Source: Oscillospiraceae bacterium
GTDB lineage: Bacteria > Bacillota > Clostridia > Oscillospirales > Acutalibacteraceae
NCBI GenBank assembly: GCA_009779455.1
Contig: WREG01000062.1
Coordinates: 1 to 9,644, forward strand
Length of the DNA stretch: 9,644 nucleotides
Direction of reading: 5' to 3'
The translations under genes were made by a program, and so were the position numbers. Under the pieces are notes generated by a model that was not told the origin of the DNA, did not search any database, and worked only from the letters and a program-made list of their open reading frames with translations. Positions 1 through 5,497 of the stretch are shown piece by piece. How positions within the stretch are numbered: the first letter of the stretch is position 1; each line of letters begins with the position of its first letter.

Positions 1-193
1 AACCCTTGAAGCCATGGCGGAAAATTTATATGCGGGCAATATCGAGGCCGTACCCTCGCAAAACGACGAATACAAAACCTGCGACTACTGCGAATATAAG
101 GCCGTATGCGGCAATTCCGAGAGGCGGGTTTCCCGGGAAATACCCAAGATTCGGGATGATGAGGTATATAAATTGCTTGACGGGGACACATAA
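1..193 (+). CDS. addB: AddB C-terminus (ATP-dependent nuclease subunit B), partial
   Basis: This is the last 63 codons of a gene that enters from the left edge; the frame begins at base 2 and ends with TAA at 191-193. The visible protein has the cluster C27-D-Y-C30-E-Y-K-A-V-C36, i.e. C-x2-C-x5-C. This spacing matches the last three of the four cysteines that hold the [4Fe-4S] cluster closing the nuclease domain of AddB; the fourth lies far upstream and is outside the window. AddB pairs with AddA in the cytoplasm to process double-strand breaks for recombination. The next full gene on this strand is addA, the usual addB-addA order, which supports the call, but about 1.76 kb of inserted DNA lies between them. 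The final nine residues differ from those of a second tail copy at 1138-1260 (this one ends LLDGDT, the other LLEELD). The family assignment rests on the cysteine motif plus addA as neighbour. Confidence 0.88.
   Translation, partial: TLEAMAENLYAGNIEAVPSQNDEYKTCDYCEYKAVCGNSERRVSREIPKIRDDEVYKLLDGDT
71..193 (+). repeat. Left copy of a direct repeat of the addB 3' end
   Basis: Bases 71-165 match 1138-1232 with only two substitutions (A/C in the Val codon before the third Cys, G/C in an Arg codon). The alignment then continues without gaps to the stop codon at a constant offset of 1067 bases, but with many differences over the last nine codons. Left of 71 there is no similarity. The two copies bracket the toxin operon, like the direct repeats that flank an inserted segment. 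Confidence 0.9.
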
Positions 194-196
194 AAA

Positions 197-230
197 CATA
201 AAAAATAAAAACCGCCCGTAGAGGCGGTTT
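197..230 (-). terminator. Rho-independent terminator of the toxin operon
   Basis: Bases 209-216 (aaaccgcc) pair perfectly with 223-230 (ggcggttt) around a six-base loop. Read on the minus strand, the hairpin is followed by a long T-rich tract (complement of 197-208), the classic layout for ending the leftward toxin operon. On the plus strand the same hairpin follows the addB stop but is trailed only by aggggtcatttt, so termination of addB there would be weaker. Confidence 0.8.
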
Positions 231-243
231 AGGGGTCATTTTA

Positions 244-281
244 AACACAAGGGGATGGTTAATGTGAAAACCAAATCCCCT
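244..281. repeat. Degenerate REP-like repeat with hairpin, left of the toxin operon
   Basis: Bases 244-266 (aacacaaggggatggttaat...) resemble the reverse complement of the unit seen at 1365-1386 and 1668-1689, matching about 15 of the first 17 positions. The bases 250-260 and 269-281 pair (aggggat with atcccct, plus tggtt with aacca), giving a bulged hairpin. It is one of several repeat relics around the insert; see also 1051-1076. Confidence 0.55.
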
Positions 282-317
282 CTGGGTACACCAAGGTTAA
301 GACAAAAAAGCCGTTGA

Positions 318-476
318 TTATTGGGTGCGAACCGCCTTTTTTTTCATTTCCTCAATCTTCATTTGTATTTGTTTTGCGCCGCTCGAAACGTAGTCGCTTT
401 TCTCTTTCAATGTCATAGCAGACATCTTTATTGATTGCTCTTCTCGTATAATTCTGTTTGTTTCTGTGAAAGTCAT
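318..476 (-). CDS. Small protein downstream of PIN toxin, candidate antitoxin
   Basis: A 52-residue charged protein beginning MTFTETNRIIREEQ, with a lysine/glutamate-rich C-terminal helix (IQMKIEEMKKK) and no signal peptide or membrane segment. I do not recognise the family. The start chosen is the ATG at 476-474, one base after the toxin's TGA (TGATATG), preceded by AGGAAGGGG about nine bases upstream. A TTG at 500 would add eight residues but would place that ribosome binding site inside the gene. The near-zero spacing to the PIN gene, shared promoter and terminator, small size and helical charged composition fit an antitoxin or a toxin-associated partner. If so, the order is toxin first, the reverse of standard vapBC. 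No DNA-binding fold is evident. The role is inferred from context only. Confidence 0.65.
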   Translation of the reverse strand: MTFTETNRIIREEQSIKMSAMTLKEKSDYVSSGAKQIQMKIEEMKKKAVRTQ

Positions 477-477
477 A

Positions 478-966
478 TCAATCTGCCCCTTCCTCTTCAA
501 CCAAAGCCGCAGGCTGAATTATATCAATATTTTTATAGCCCTCTATATTTGAAATTGCTCTAACGCCCCTAATTGTCTTAACATTTACCAAATGCTTGAA
601 ATTCATTGAAACAATGATATCACACCCCGCAACAAACGCGCAGCCGATATGCAGGCGGTCATTGTGGTGCTTATCAGATACAAGCAACTCGTTTTTCTTT
701 ACAAGGCTTGCGATATGCTCTGCTTCTGCCGTAATGCCGATTGTTTCGTATTCTATTTGGGCAACATAGCCTAAAAGCGTATTTACCTTTTCTGTGTTTT
801 TATTGTCCTTTAATTCAATGAATGTCAATTCCGAAATAATCACATCATATTTTGACTTTTCTATGTTGTCCCATAGTGCAAGCATAGCTTTCATATCGTT
901 GGGGCTTTCGTGTTCGTCTAAATATCCTATTGCACTTGTATCAATATATATTTTTAATTTTTTCAA
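478..966 (-). CDS. PIN-domain protein, VapC-like toxin ribonuclease
   Basis: A 162-residue cytoplasmic protein that is one PIN domain. It opens with the signature strand KIYIDTSAIGYLDEHE (D9 is the first metal ligand). A middle acidic position follows in SELTFIELK (E46 or E51), then NDRLHIGCAFVAGCDIIVSMNFKHL, with D103 as the third acidic ligand and N122 where many PIN proteins have the fourth. The ending NIEGYKNIDIIQPAALV matches the (S/T)xNFKH...GYxxIxIxxP type of PIN proteins. PIN toxins cut tRNA or rRNA in a Mg-dependent way; the target here is unknown. The start is a TTG at 966-964, supported by AGGTGG seven bases upstream. A promoter lies just ahead and a candidate antitoxin follows immediately. 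It sits inside the addB-addA interval, opposite in direction, and is less GC-rich than addA, all consistent with a mobile cassette. Confidence 0.85.
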   Translation of the reverse strand: MKKLKIYIDTSAIGYLDEHESPNDMKAMLALWDNIEKSKYDVIISELTFIELKDNKNTEKVNTLLGYVAQIEYETIGITAEAEHIASLVKKNELLVSDKHHNDRLHIGCAFVAGCDIIVSMNFKHLVNVKTIRGVRAISNIEGYKNIDIIQPAALVEEEGAD

Positions 967-993
967 CGCGCCGCCACCTTTCCCTGTACCAAT

Positions 994-1022
994 ATTATAC
1001 TACACATTTTAAGAAATTACAA
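994..1022 (-). promoter_or_regulatory. Promoter of the PIN toxin operon
   Basis: On the minus strand TTGTAA (1022-1017) and a perfect TATAAT (999-994) are separated by exactly 17 bases. Transcription would start near 987, about 20 bases before the TTG start at 966, leaving room for the AGGTGG ribosome binding site. An operator for autoregulation is not evident. Confidence 0.75.
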
Positions 1023-1050
1023 GCAAAATTTGAAATGATTTTTGGCAGGA

Positions 1051-1076
1051 AACACACTGGGTCGATTTTCGTGTGT
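1051..1076 (-). repeat. Degenerate REP-like repeat, right of the toxin operon
   Basis: The reverse complement, acacacgaaaatcgacccag..., lines up over 26 bases with the array consensus acacaagagaaccgtccccg..., keeping both ends and the centre. It has the same orientation as the copy at 244-266, so the toxin operon is bracketed by two diverged copies. Confidence 0.5.
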
Positions 1077-1114
1077 GGTTGACATATTAAGACATATTCG
1101 CTTTATCATGGGCA

Positions 1115-1139
1115 ACACAAGAGAACCGTCAGACTGTTA
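1115..1139 (+). repeat. REP-like half repeat abutting the duplicated addB tail
   Basis: The bases acacaagagaaccgtc match the repeat consensus exactly, after which the sequence drifts (agactgtta) into the addB fragment beginning at 1138. It is inverted relative to 1051-1076 and separated from it by 38 bases, the arrangement of a bacterial interspersed mosaic element. Confidence 0.6.
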
Positions 1140-1260
1140 CAAAACCTGCGACTACTGCGAATATAAGGCCGTCTGCGGCAATTCCGAGAGGCGCGTTTCC
1201 CGGGAAATACCCAAGATTCGGGATGATGAGGTGTTTGATTTGCTTGAAGAACTGGACTAA
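1138..1260 (+). pseudogene. Orphan copy of the addB 3' end
   Basis: The last 41 codons of addB including TAA at 1258-1260, with the C-x2-C-x5-C cysteines intact and 93 of the first 95 bases identical to 71-165. The final nine codons encode a different tail (VFDLLEELD against VYKLLDGDT), yet the stop falls at exactly the same place. There is no upstream addB coding sequence: the open frame continues leftward only through REP-like DNA to a TTG at 1042, with no convincing ribosome binding site there or at the ATG at 1108. It is best read as the stranded original end of addB, displaced when an element carrying another addB tail recombined here, or else as a tandem duplication that drifted. A short chimeric peptide from it is possible but unsupported. 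Confidence 0.8.
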
Positions 1261-1278
1261 AGAACAATTCGACGCCAA

Positions 1279-1302
1279 AACACATGGAAGGTTTTCTTGT
1301 GT
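1279..1302 (-). repeat. Degenerate REP-like repeat after the addB relic
   Basis: The reverse complement, acacaagaaaaccttccatg..., follows the consensus acacaagagaaccgtccccg... with a few substitutions and slight shortening. Together with 1115-1139 it encloses the addB relic between two inverted copies. Confidence 0.45.
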
Positions 1303-1340
1303 CGTCATTTTAAGTCAATAGTTGTTGATTTTAACCTCGC

Positions 1341-1362
1341 GAGAGAACCGTCCCCGTGTGTT
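1341..1362 (+). repeat. REP-like consensus unit
   Basis: The unit gagaaccgtccccgtgtgtt occurs intact at 1343-1362 and again at 1553-1572. Close variants occur at 1367-1386 (gagaactgtccccttgtatt), 1670-1689 (gagaactgtccccttgtgtt) and 1855-1874 (gagaaccgtccctatatgtt). Sequences of this type are known as dispersed intergenic repeats in many bacteria, often linked to IS200-like REP-associated transposases. No such transposase is present in the window. Confidence 0.75.
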
Positions 1363-1577
1363 CCGAGAGAACTGTCCCCTTGTATTTTGTCCTCGTGTGT
1401 TTAAGAGCATCCCTGTAGGGCGCGACGCCCCCGGCGCGCCGTTTTTAGGTCAGATGTTACCGTAAGACGGCGCGCCGGGGGCGTCGCGCCCTACGGGCTT
1501 TGTGCAAACCGCCGGCAGCAACTTCATTTCGGTTTTGATTTTAGCCGCACGTGAGAACCGTCCCCGTGTGTTTCTTA
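1351..1577 (+). repeat. Tandem module, copy 1
   Basis: Bases 1351-1577 match 1654-1880 without gaps at a constant offset of 303, with few substitutions, mostly near the right end. The module contains, in order, REP-like units, a 28-bp perfect inverted repeat (1415-1442/1467-1494), a unique stretch gcaaaccgccggcagcaact, and a closing gattttagccgc plus REP unit. Together with copy 2 and the 76-base spacer it fills most of the gene-free interval before addA. Confidence 0.9.
1415..1494. repeat. Perfect 28-bp inverted repeat, copy 1
   Basis: Left arm 1415-1442 (gtagggcgcgacgccc...) and right arm 1467-1494 are exact reverse complements, 28 bases each, around a 24-base spacer. Flanking ccc (1411-1413) and ggg (1495-1497) extend pairing beyond one bulged T. 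The arms are very GC-rich against an AT-rich background. In RNA this is an extremely stable hairpin without a T-tract, so it does not look like a standard terminator. The form is that of a non-autonomous palindromic or MITE-like element. Confidence 0.85.
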
Positions 1578-1580
1578 TAC

Positions 1581-1610
1581 AATTTTTATTTTATAATGTC
1601 AATAAAAATT
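1581..1610. repeat. AT-only inverted repeat between the tandem modules
   Basis: Bases 1581-1590 (aatttttatt) and 1601-1610 (aataaaaatt) are exact reverse complements with a 10-base spacer, followed by tatctttttttc. It sits in the 76-base spacer separating the two modules. A weak terminator-like shape is possible, but the stem has no G or C. Confidence 0.4.
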
Positions 1611-1653
1611 TATCTTTTTTTCACATCAAAAAACGCGAAACACGCGGGTTCAG

Positions 1654-1880
1654 TCCCCGTGTGTTTCGAGAGAACTGTCCCCTTGTGTTTTGTCCTCGTG
1701 TGTTTAAGAGCATCCCTGTAGGGCGCGACGCCCCCGGCGCGCCGTTTTTAGGCCAGATGTTACCGTAAGACGGCGCGCCGGGGGCGTCGCGCCCTACGGG
1801 CTTTGTGCAAACCGCCGGCAGCAACTTCATTTCGGTTCTGATTTTAACCTCACTTGAGAACCGTCCCTATATGTTTCTTA
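1654..1880 (+). repeat. Tandem module, copy 2
   Basis: Second copy of the 227-bp module (offset 303 from 1351-1577). The REP-like units inside it differ slightly (ttgtgtt instead of ttgtatt; the last unit is gagaaccgtccctatatg). It ends 10 bases before the -35 of the addA promoter. Confidence 0.9.
1718..1797. repeat. Perfect 28-bp inverted repeat, copy 2
   Basis: Arms 1718-1745 and 1770-1797 repeat those at 1415-1494, with a 24-base spacer differing at one base (ggccag for ggtcag). Both arms remain perfectly complementary in both copies, so the duplication is recent or the pairing is maintained. Confidence 0.85.
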
Positions 1881-1890
1881 GGGGAAACGG

Positions 1891-1919
1891 TTGATATTTT
1901 GTTTTTGTTGGTGTATACT
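1891..1919 (+). promoter_or_regulatory. addA promoter
   Basis: TTGATA (1891-1896) and TATACT (1914-1919) are separated by exactly 17 bases. The start of transcription would fall near 1926, leaving about 27 bases of leader before the addA TTG. It lies immediately downstream of the repeats and would let addA be expressed independently of addB. Confidence 0.7.
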
Positions 1920-1952
1920 GATTAAAAATCCGTAGGGGCGGTTCATAATATT

Positions 1953-4900
1953 TTGAGCGAAAAAAACTGGACAAAAGAACAATCCGACGCAATAAATGCG
2001 CGGGGCGGGACGCTTTTGCTTTCGGCGGCGGCGGGGTCGGGCAAGACCGCCGTCCTGACCGAACGCGCCGTCAAGAAACTGACGGACGCGGATAACCCCG
2101 TACCGCCGGAACGGTTGTTGATAGTCACATTCACAAACGCGGCGGCGGGCGAGATGAAGCAGAAAATCTATAGCGCGCTGTCTGCCTTGATCAAGGGGAA
2201 CCCGGGGAATGCGCGTATCTCAAAAATCCGGGCCAGCCTTTACAAGGCAAACATCATGACCGTAGACAAGTTTTTGATAAACCTTCTGCGGGAGAATTTT
2301 TACGGCCTTTCGATAGAGCCGGATTTTGCCATTGTCAGCGGCGCGGATCTGGATATTATGGCCGAAAAAGCCATGCGGCTCACGCTGGAAGATATGTATT
2401 CCTCGCAGGGTGAAAATTTTGCGGAACTGTCCGGGCTGCTTATAAAAGGCAGGGACGACAAGCCGCTGGCGGAGGCCATACGGGCGCTCTCGCGGTATTC
2501 ACGCTCCTACCCTTTCCCCGAAATATGGCTTGACGAAGCTGAAAATATGTATAAATCCGAAGAACCCGCCGAAAAAACAGGCTGGGGACGGGTTATCATC
2601 GATTACGCAACGGGCGCGCTGGAATACGCGGGCAGATGCGTTTCAAAGGCTTTGGAAATCATTGAGGGCGACCCGGATTTCAAGAAATCCTACGGGGACG
2701 CCTTTTTGTCCGACGGCGTGTTTATAAAAGAATTTTTGCGCCTGCTTGAAACGGGGGATTGGGACGCTATGCGCGAAAAAAGCGCGAAATATCCCGCGCT
2801 TCGATTGTCAGGGGTGCGCGGCGTTGATATTAATAAAAAAGAATATTTGCAATTTTTACGGGAACAGGCGAAAACTGCCATAAAAGAACTGCCGTCAATT
2901 TTCTGCGCGTCGCGGGCCGAGCATGAGGGCGACATGAAAGCCCTGTCGGGGGCGGTTTCCGCGCTGGCCGGGGCTGTGAAGCTGTTCGAGAAAAACCTGT
3001 CGGAGCTGAAAAAGGAAGAAAATGTGCTGGAGTTCGGCGATACGCTGCATTTGGCTATAAGACTGTTATGCGAAAATAACGAAAATATATTGGCAAAATC
3101 CCCGAAAGCCCTTGAATTGCAGGAAAACTTCGACGAGATACTGGTGGACGAATATCAGGACACCAACGAGGCGCAGGATATCCTATATAAGCTTTTGTCA
3201 AAGGACGAGGGCAATATTTTCATGGTCGGTGACGTGAAGCAGAGCATTTACGCATTCAGGCTGGCGAACCCGAAGCTATTCGTCAGTAAAATCGAGAGCT
3301 TCAGCCTTTTCGACACGGGGCGGTTCCCCGCAAAAATCTTCCTCAACCGCAATTTTAGGAGCAAAAAAGGCATTTTGGACGCGGTAAATTTCGTATTTTC
3401 GGGCCTTATGTCGAAAAAGCTGGGGGACATCGCATATTCGGACGATGAAAAGCTGTTCTGCGGGCTTGCGGAGAACGAAAACAGCGAGGACGGCAAGCCC
3501 TGCGCCGAGTTCCATGTATTGGAACCGGAGTTTAAAACTAATATTGACGAGCGGACTTTATACGAGGCGGAATACATAGCGGACATCATCAGCGAAAACG
3601 TGAAATCCGGCAGGGATTACGGCGATTTTTGCGTACTCATGCGTAATAACGCAAGGGCGGACATATACGCGGGAGCCTTTGAACGCGGCGGCATACCCTG
3701 CGAAGCCGCAGCGGGCGGCTCATTCTTTGAAGCGCCTGAAATAAGCGCGTTTACAGCCTTTTTAAAGATAATCGACAACCCCACGCGGGACGTGGAAATG
3801 CTCACCGCTCTTATGTCTCCTGTCTACGGCTTTACAACAGACGAAATCGCGGAAATACGGGCGGAGAGCAGGCAAGGCTCTGTTTACGCTTCTCTCGTGA
3901 AAAGCGCGGATAACGGGTTCGCGAAAGCGCGGGATTTTTTGGGCGAACTGAAAAATTATCGGCTTAAAGCCGCCGTTATGGACGTGTATACCCTTATCGA
4001 GGCGCTTTATTACGAAACGGGATATTTTCCTGCCGTTATGGCCATGAAAAACCCGAATTCGCGTAAATCGAACCTGAACCTGCTGTTAAATTACGCGGAA
4101 GCGTATACGGCGAATTCGACAATGGGGCTGCCGGGGTTTATCCGCTATATCGACAGCCTGGAAGCGGCGGGCGGCGGCCTGCCGTCGGCAAAACCCGCGC
4201 GGGAAAGTTCAGGAGCCGTGAAACTTATGACCATGCACAAGTCAAAGGGGCTTGAATTCCCCGTGGTCATTCTGGCGGGGTGCGGGTCGGAATTCAACCG
4301 CTCCGACCGCCGCGGGACGATGATAATACACCCCGAAGCGGGGATTGGATTTATGCGGCAGGAACTTAGCGAGCTTAAAAGATATACTACCCTCCCCTAC
4401 TCAGCGTCGAAAATCGCCATTGAAAAAAGCGGGAAATCCGAGGAGCTGCGCGTCCTGTACGTCGCCATGACAAGGGCGAAGGAAAAGCTTATAATGCCCG
4501 TCGTTTTCGGGAACGCGGAAAAAGAATTAAAATATTTTTCAAATATAGCAAGAGGCGGGATTGAGCCGTTTGCCGCGCTCAAACAAAGCAGCTTTGCCGG
4601 CTGGCTGACCTCGGCTTTTATACGCCACCCCGGCGCGTCCGCGCTGCGCGAATATGTTGATTTCAACCCGCCGGAGCCTATAAAGGCGGATTTTAATATG
4701 AAATTTGTTTACGGGAAGCTGCGGGAAAAAGACGGAATACAAGACGAAGCCGCCTGCAAAACGGAACCGGACGCGGACATAATGCAAACTATAAATGAGC
4801 GCGCTTCATATACATACCCCTATGAAGCCCTTTCCTGCGTTTTGGCGAAAAGGACGGCGTCCGACCTTTCCGAAGCGGGGATTTCTTTTGAGTATTTTGC

Positions 4901-5456
4901 GTCAAAACGGCCGTCTTTTATGAGCGCAGGAGGCCTAAGCCCGGGACGTTTAAGTCCTTCGGAAAGAGGAAATGCCTGCCATCTGTTTATGCAGCTGTGC
5001 GATTTCGAAAAAGCGGCGCGGGACACTGAAACTGAAGGCAAACGGCTGCTTGCGGAGGGGAAATTGACCGCCGCGCAGGAAAACGCGCTGGATTACGGGA
5101 AAATCGCCGCTTTCTTCGGCAGCGAAACGGGTAAAAGCGTATTTGCGGCGGACGAAGTCTACAGGGAGAAAAAATTCGCCTTCCTGCTGCCCGCAGGCCG
5201 CGTATACCCCGGCCTCCCGCCGCGCTTCAATGACGAAAACATCCTGCTGCAGGGCATGATAGACCTTTTCTGCGTAAAAGACGGCAAGGTGCTGATTGTC
5301 GATTATAAAACCGACCGGGCGGTTTCGGCGGGGGAACTGGCTGAACGATATAGAAACCAGCTTACGGTATATAAGCTGGCCGTAAAAGAGGTTTTCGGGA
5401 TAGATGCCGCCGCCGTTATCTATTCTTTTGCCTTGGAACGGGAAATTTATATTTAA
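1953..5456 (+). CDS. addA: AddA, ATP-dependent helicase/nuclease subunit A
   Basis: A 1167-residue protein, close to the usual AddA length of about 1200. With AddB it unwinds and resects double-strand breaks until it meets a Chi site, preparing 3' ends for RecA. UvrD-type motifs appear in order: Walker A SAAAGSGKT (24-32), TFTNAAAGEM (about 59-68), VDEYQDTNEAQ (about 399), GDVKQSIYAFR (about 426), RNFRS (about 466), MTMHKSKGLEF (about 759) and RVLYVAMTRAKEKL (about 833). The C-terminal RecB-family nuclease has the GNACHLF histidine (about 1007), QGMIDLF (about 1101), VDYKTD (about 1116) and a following RNQLTVY, so both activities look intact. The start is TTG at 1953; SEKNWTKEQ matches the typical AddA opening. 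Its ribosome binding site is weak and distant (agggg, 1934-1938). AddB's end lies upstream across a 1.76-kb insert, but a promoter at 1891 serves addA directly. Confidence 0.98.
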   Translation: MSEKNWTKEQSDAINARGGTLLLSAAAGSGKTAVLTERAVKKLTDADNPVPPERLLIVTFTNAAAGEMKQKIYSALSALIKGNPGNARISKIRASLYKANIMTVDKFLINLLRENFYGLSIEPDFAIVSGADLDIMAEKAMRLTLEDMYSSQGENFAELSGLLIKGRDDKPLAEAIRALSRYSRSYPFPEIWLDEAENMYKSEEPAEKTGWGRVIIDYATGALEYAGRCVSKALEIIEGDPDFKKSYGDAFLSDGVFIKEFLRLLETGDWDAMREKSAKYPALRLSGVRGVDINKKEYLQFLREQAKTAIKELPSIFCASRAEHEGDMKALSGAVSALAGAVKLFEKNLSELKKEENVLEFGDTLHLAIRLLCENNENILAKSPKALELQENFDEILVDEYQDTNEAQDILYKLLSKDEGNIFMVGDVKQSIYAFRLANPKLFVSKIESFSLFDTGRFPAKIFLNRNFRSKKGILDAVNFVFSGLMSKKLGDIAYSDDEKLFCGLAENENSEDGKPCAEFHVLEPEFKTNIDERTLYEAEYIADIISENVKSGRDYGDFCVLMRNNARADIYAGAFERGGIPCEAAAGGSFFEAPEISAFTAFLKIIDNPTRDVEMLTALMSPVYGFTTDEIAEIRAESRQGSVYASLVKSADNGFAKARDFLGELKNYRLKAAVMDVYTLIEALYYETGYFPAVMAMKNPNSRKSNLNLLLNYAEAYTANSTMGLPGFIRYIDSLEAAGGGLPSAKPARESSGAVKLMTMHKSKGLEFPVVILAGCGSEFNRSDRRGTMIIHPEAGIGFMRQELSELKRYTTLPYSASKIAIEKSGKSEELRVLYVAMTRAKEKLIMPVVFGNAEKELKYFSNIARGGIEPFAALKQSSFAGWLTSAFIRHPGASALREYVDFNPPEPIKADFNMKFVYGKLREKDGIQDEAACKTEPDADIMQTINERASYTYPYEALSCVLAKRTASDLSEAGISFEYFASKRPSFMSAGGLSPGRLSPSERGNACHLFMQLCDFEKAARDTETEGKRLLAEGKLTAAQENALDYGKIAAFFGSETGKSVFAADEVYREKKFAFLLPAGRVYPGLPPRFNDENILLQGMIDLFCVKDGKVLIVDYKTDRAVSAGELAERYRNQLTVYKLAVKEVFGIDAAAVIYSFALEREIYI

Positions 5457-5461
5457 ATGTA

Positions 5462-5490
5462 TTGAATTTCTCGTTTTGTTCGTGTATAAT
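5462..5490 (+). promoter_or_regulatory. Promoter of the membrane-protein pair
   Basis: TTGAAT (5462-5467) and a perfect TATAAT (5485-5490) lie exactly 17 bases apart, starting five bases after the addA stop. Transcription is expected near 5496-5498, at or next to the ATG at 5498, implying a leaderless or almost leaderless message. There is no terminator between addA and this promoter. Confidence 0.7.
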
Positions 5491-5497
5491 AAGGGCT

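Noticed and set aside
6..221. A 71-codon frame at the left edge.
   Set aside because: It overlaps the addB C-terminus in another frame; the addB frame has the diagnostic cysteines and is duplicated at 1138.
1502..1830. Open frames on both strands through the tandem module (for example 1502-1768 plus and 1621-1830 minus).
   Set aside because: They consist of the REP-like units and the palindrome translated (ENRPRVF, GRDAPGAP and similar), repeat with the module, and lack ribosome binding sites.
1341..1880. CRISPR array suggested by repeated 20-odd-base units.
   Set aside because: Units are irregularly spaced, vary in sequence, and the intervening segments are themselves repeated; there are no unique spacers and no cas genes.
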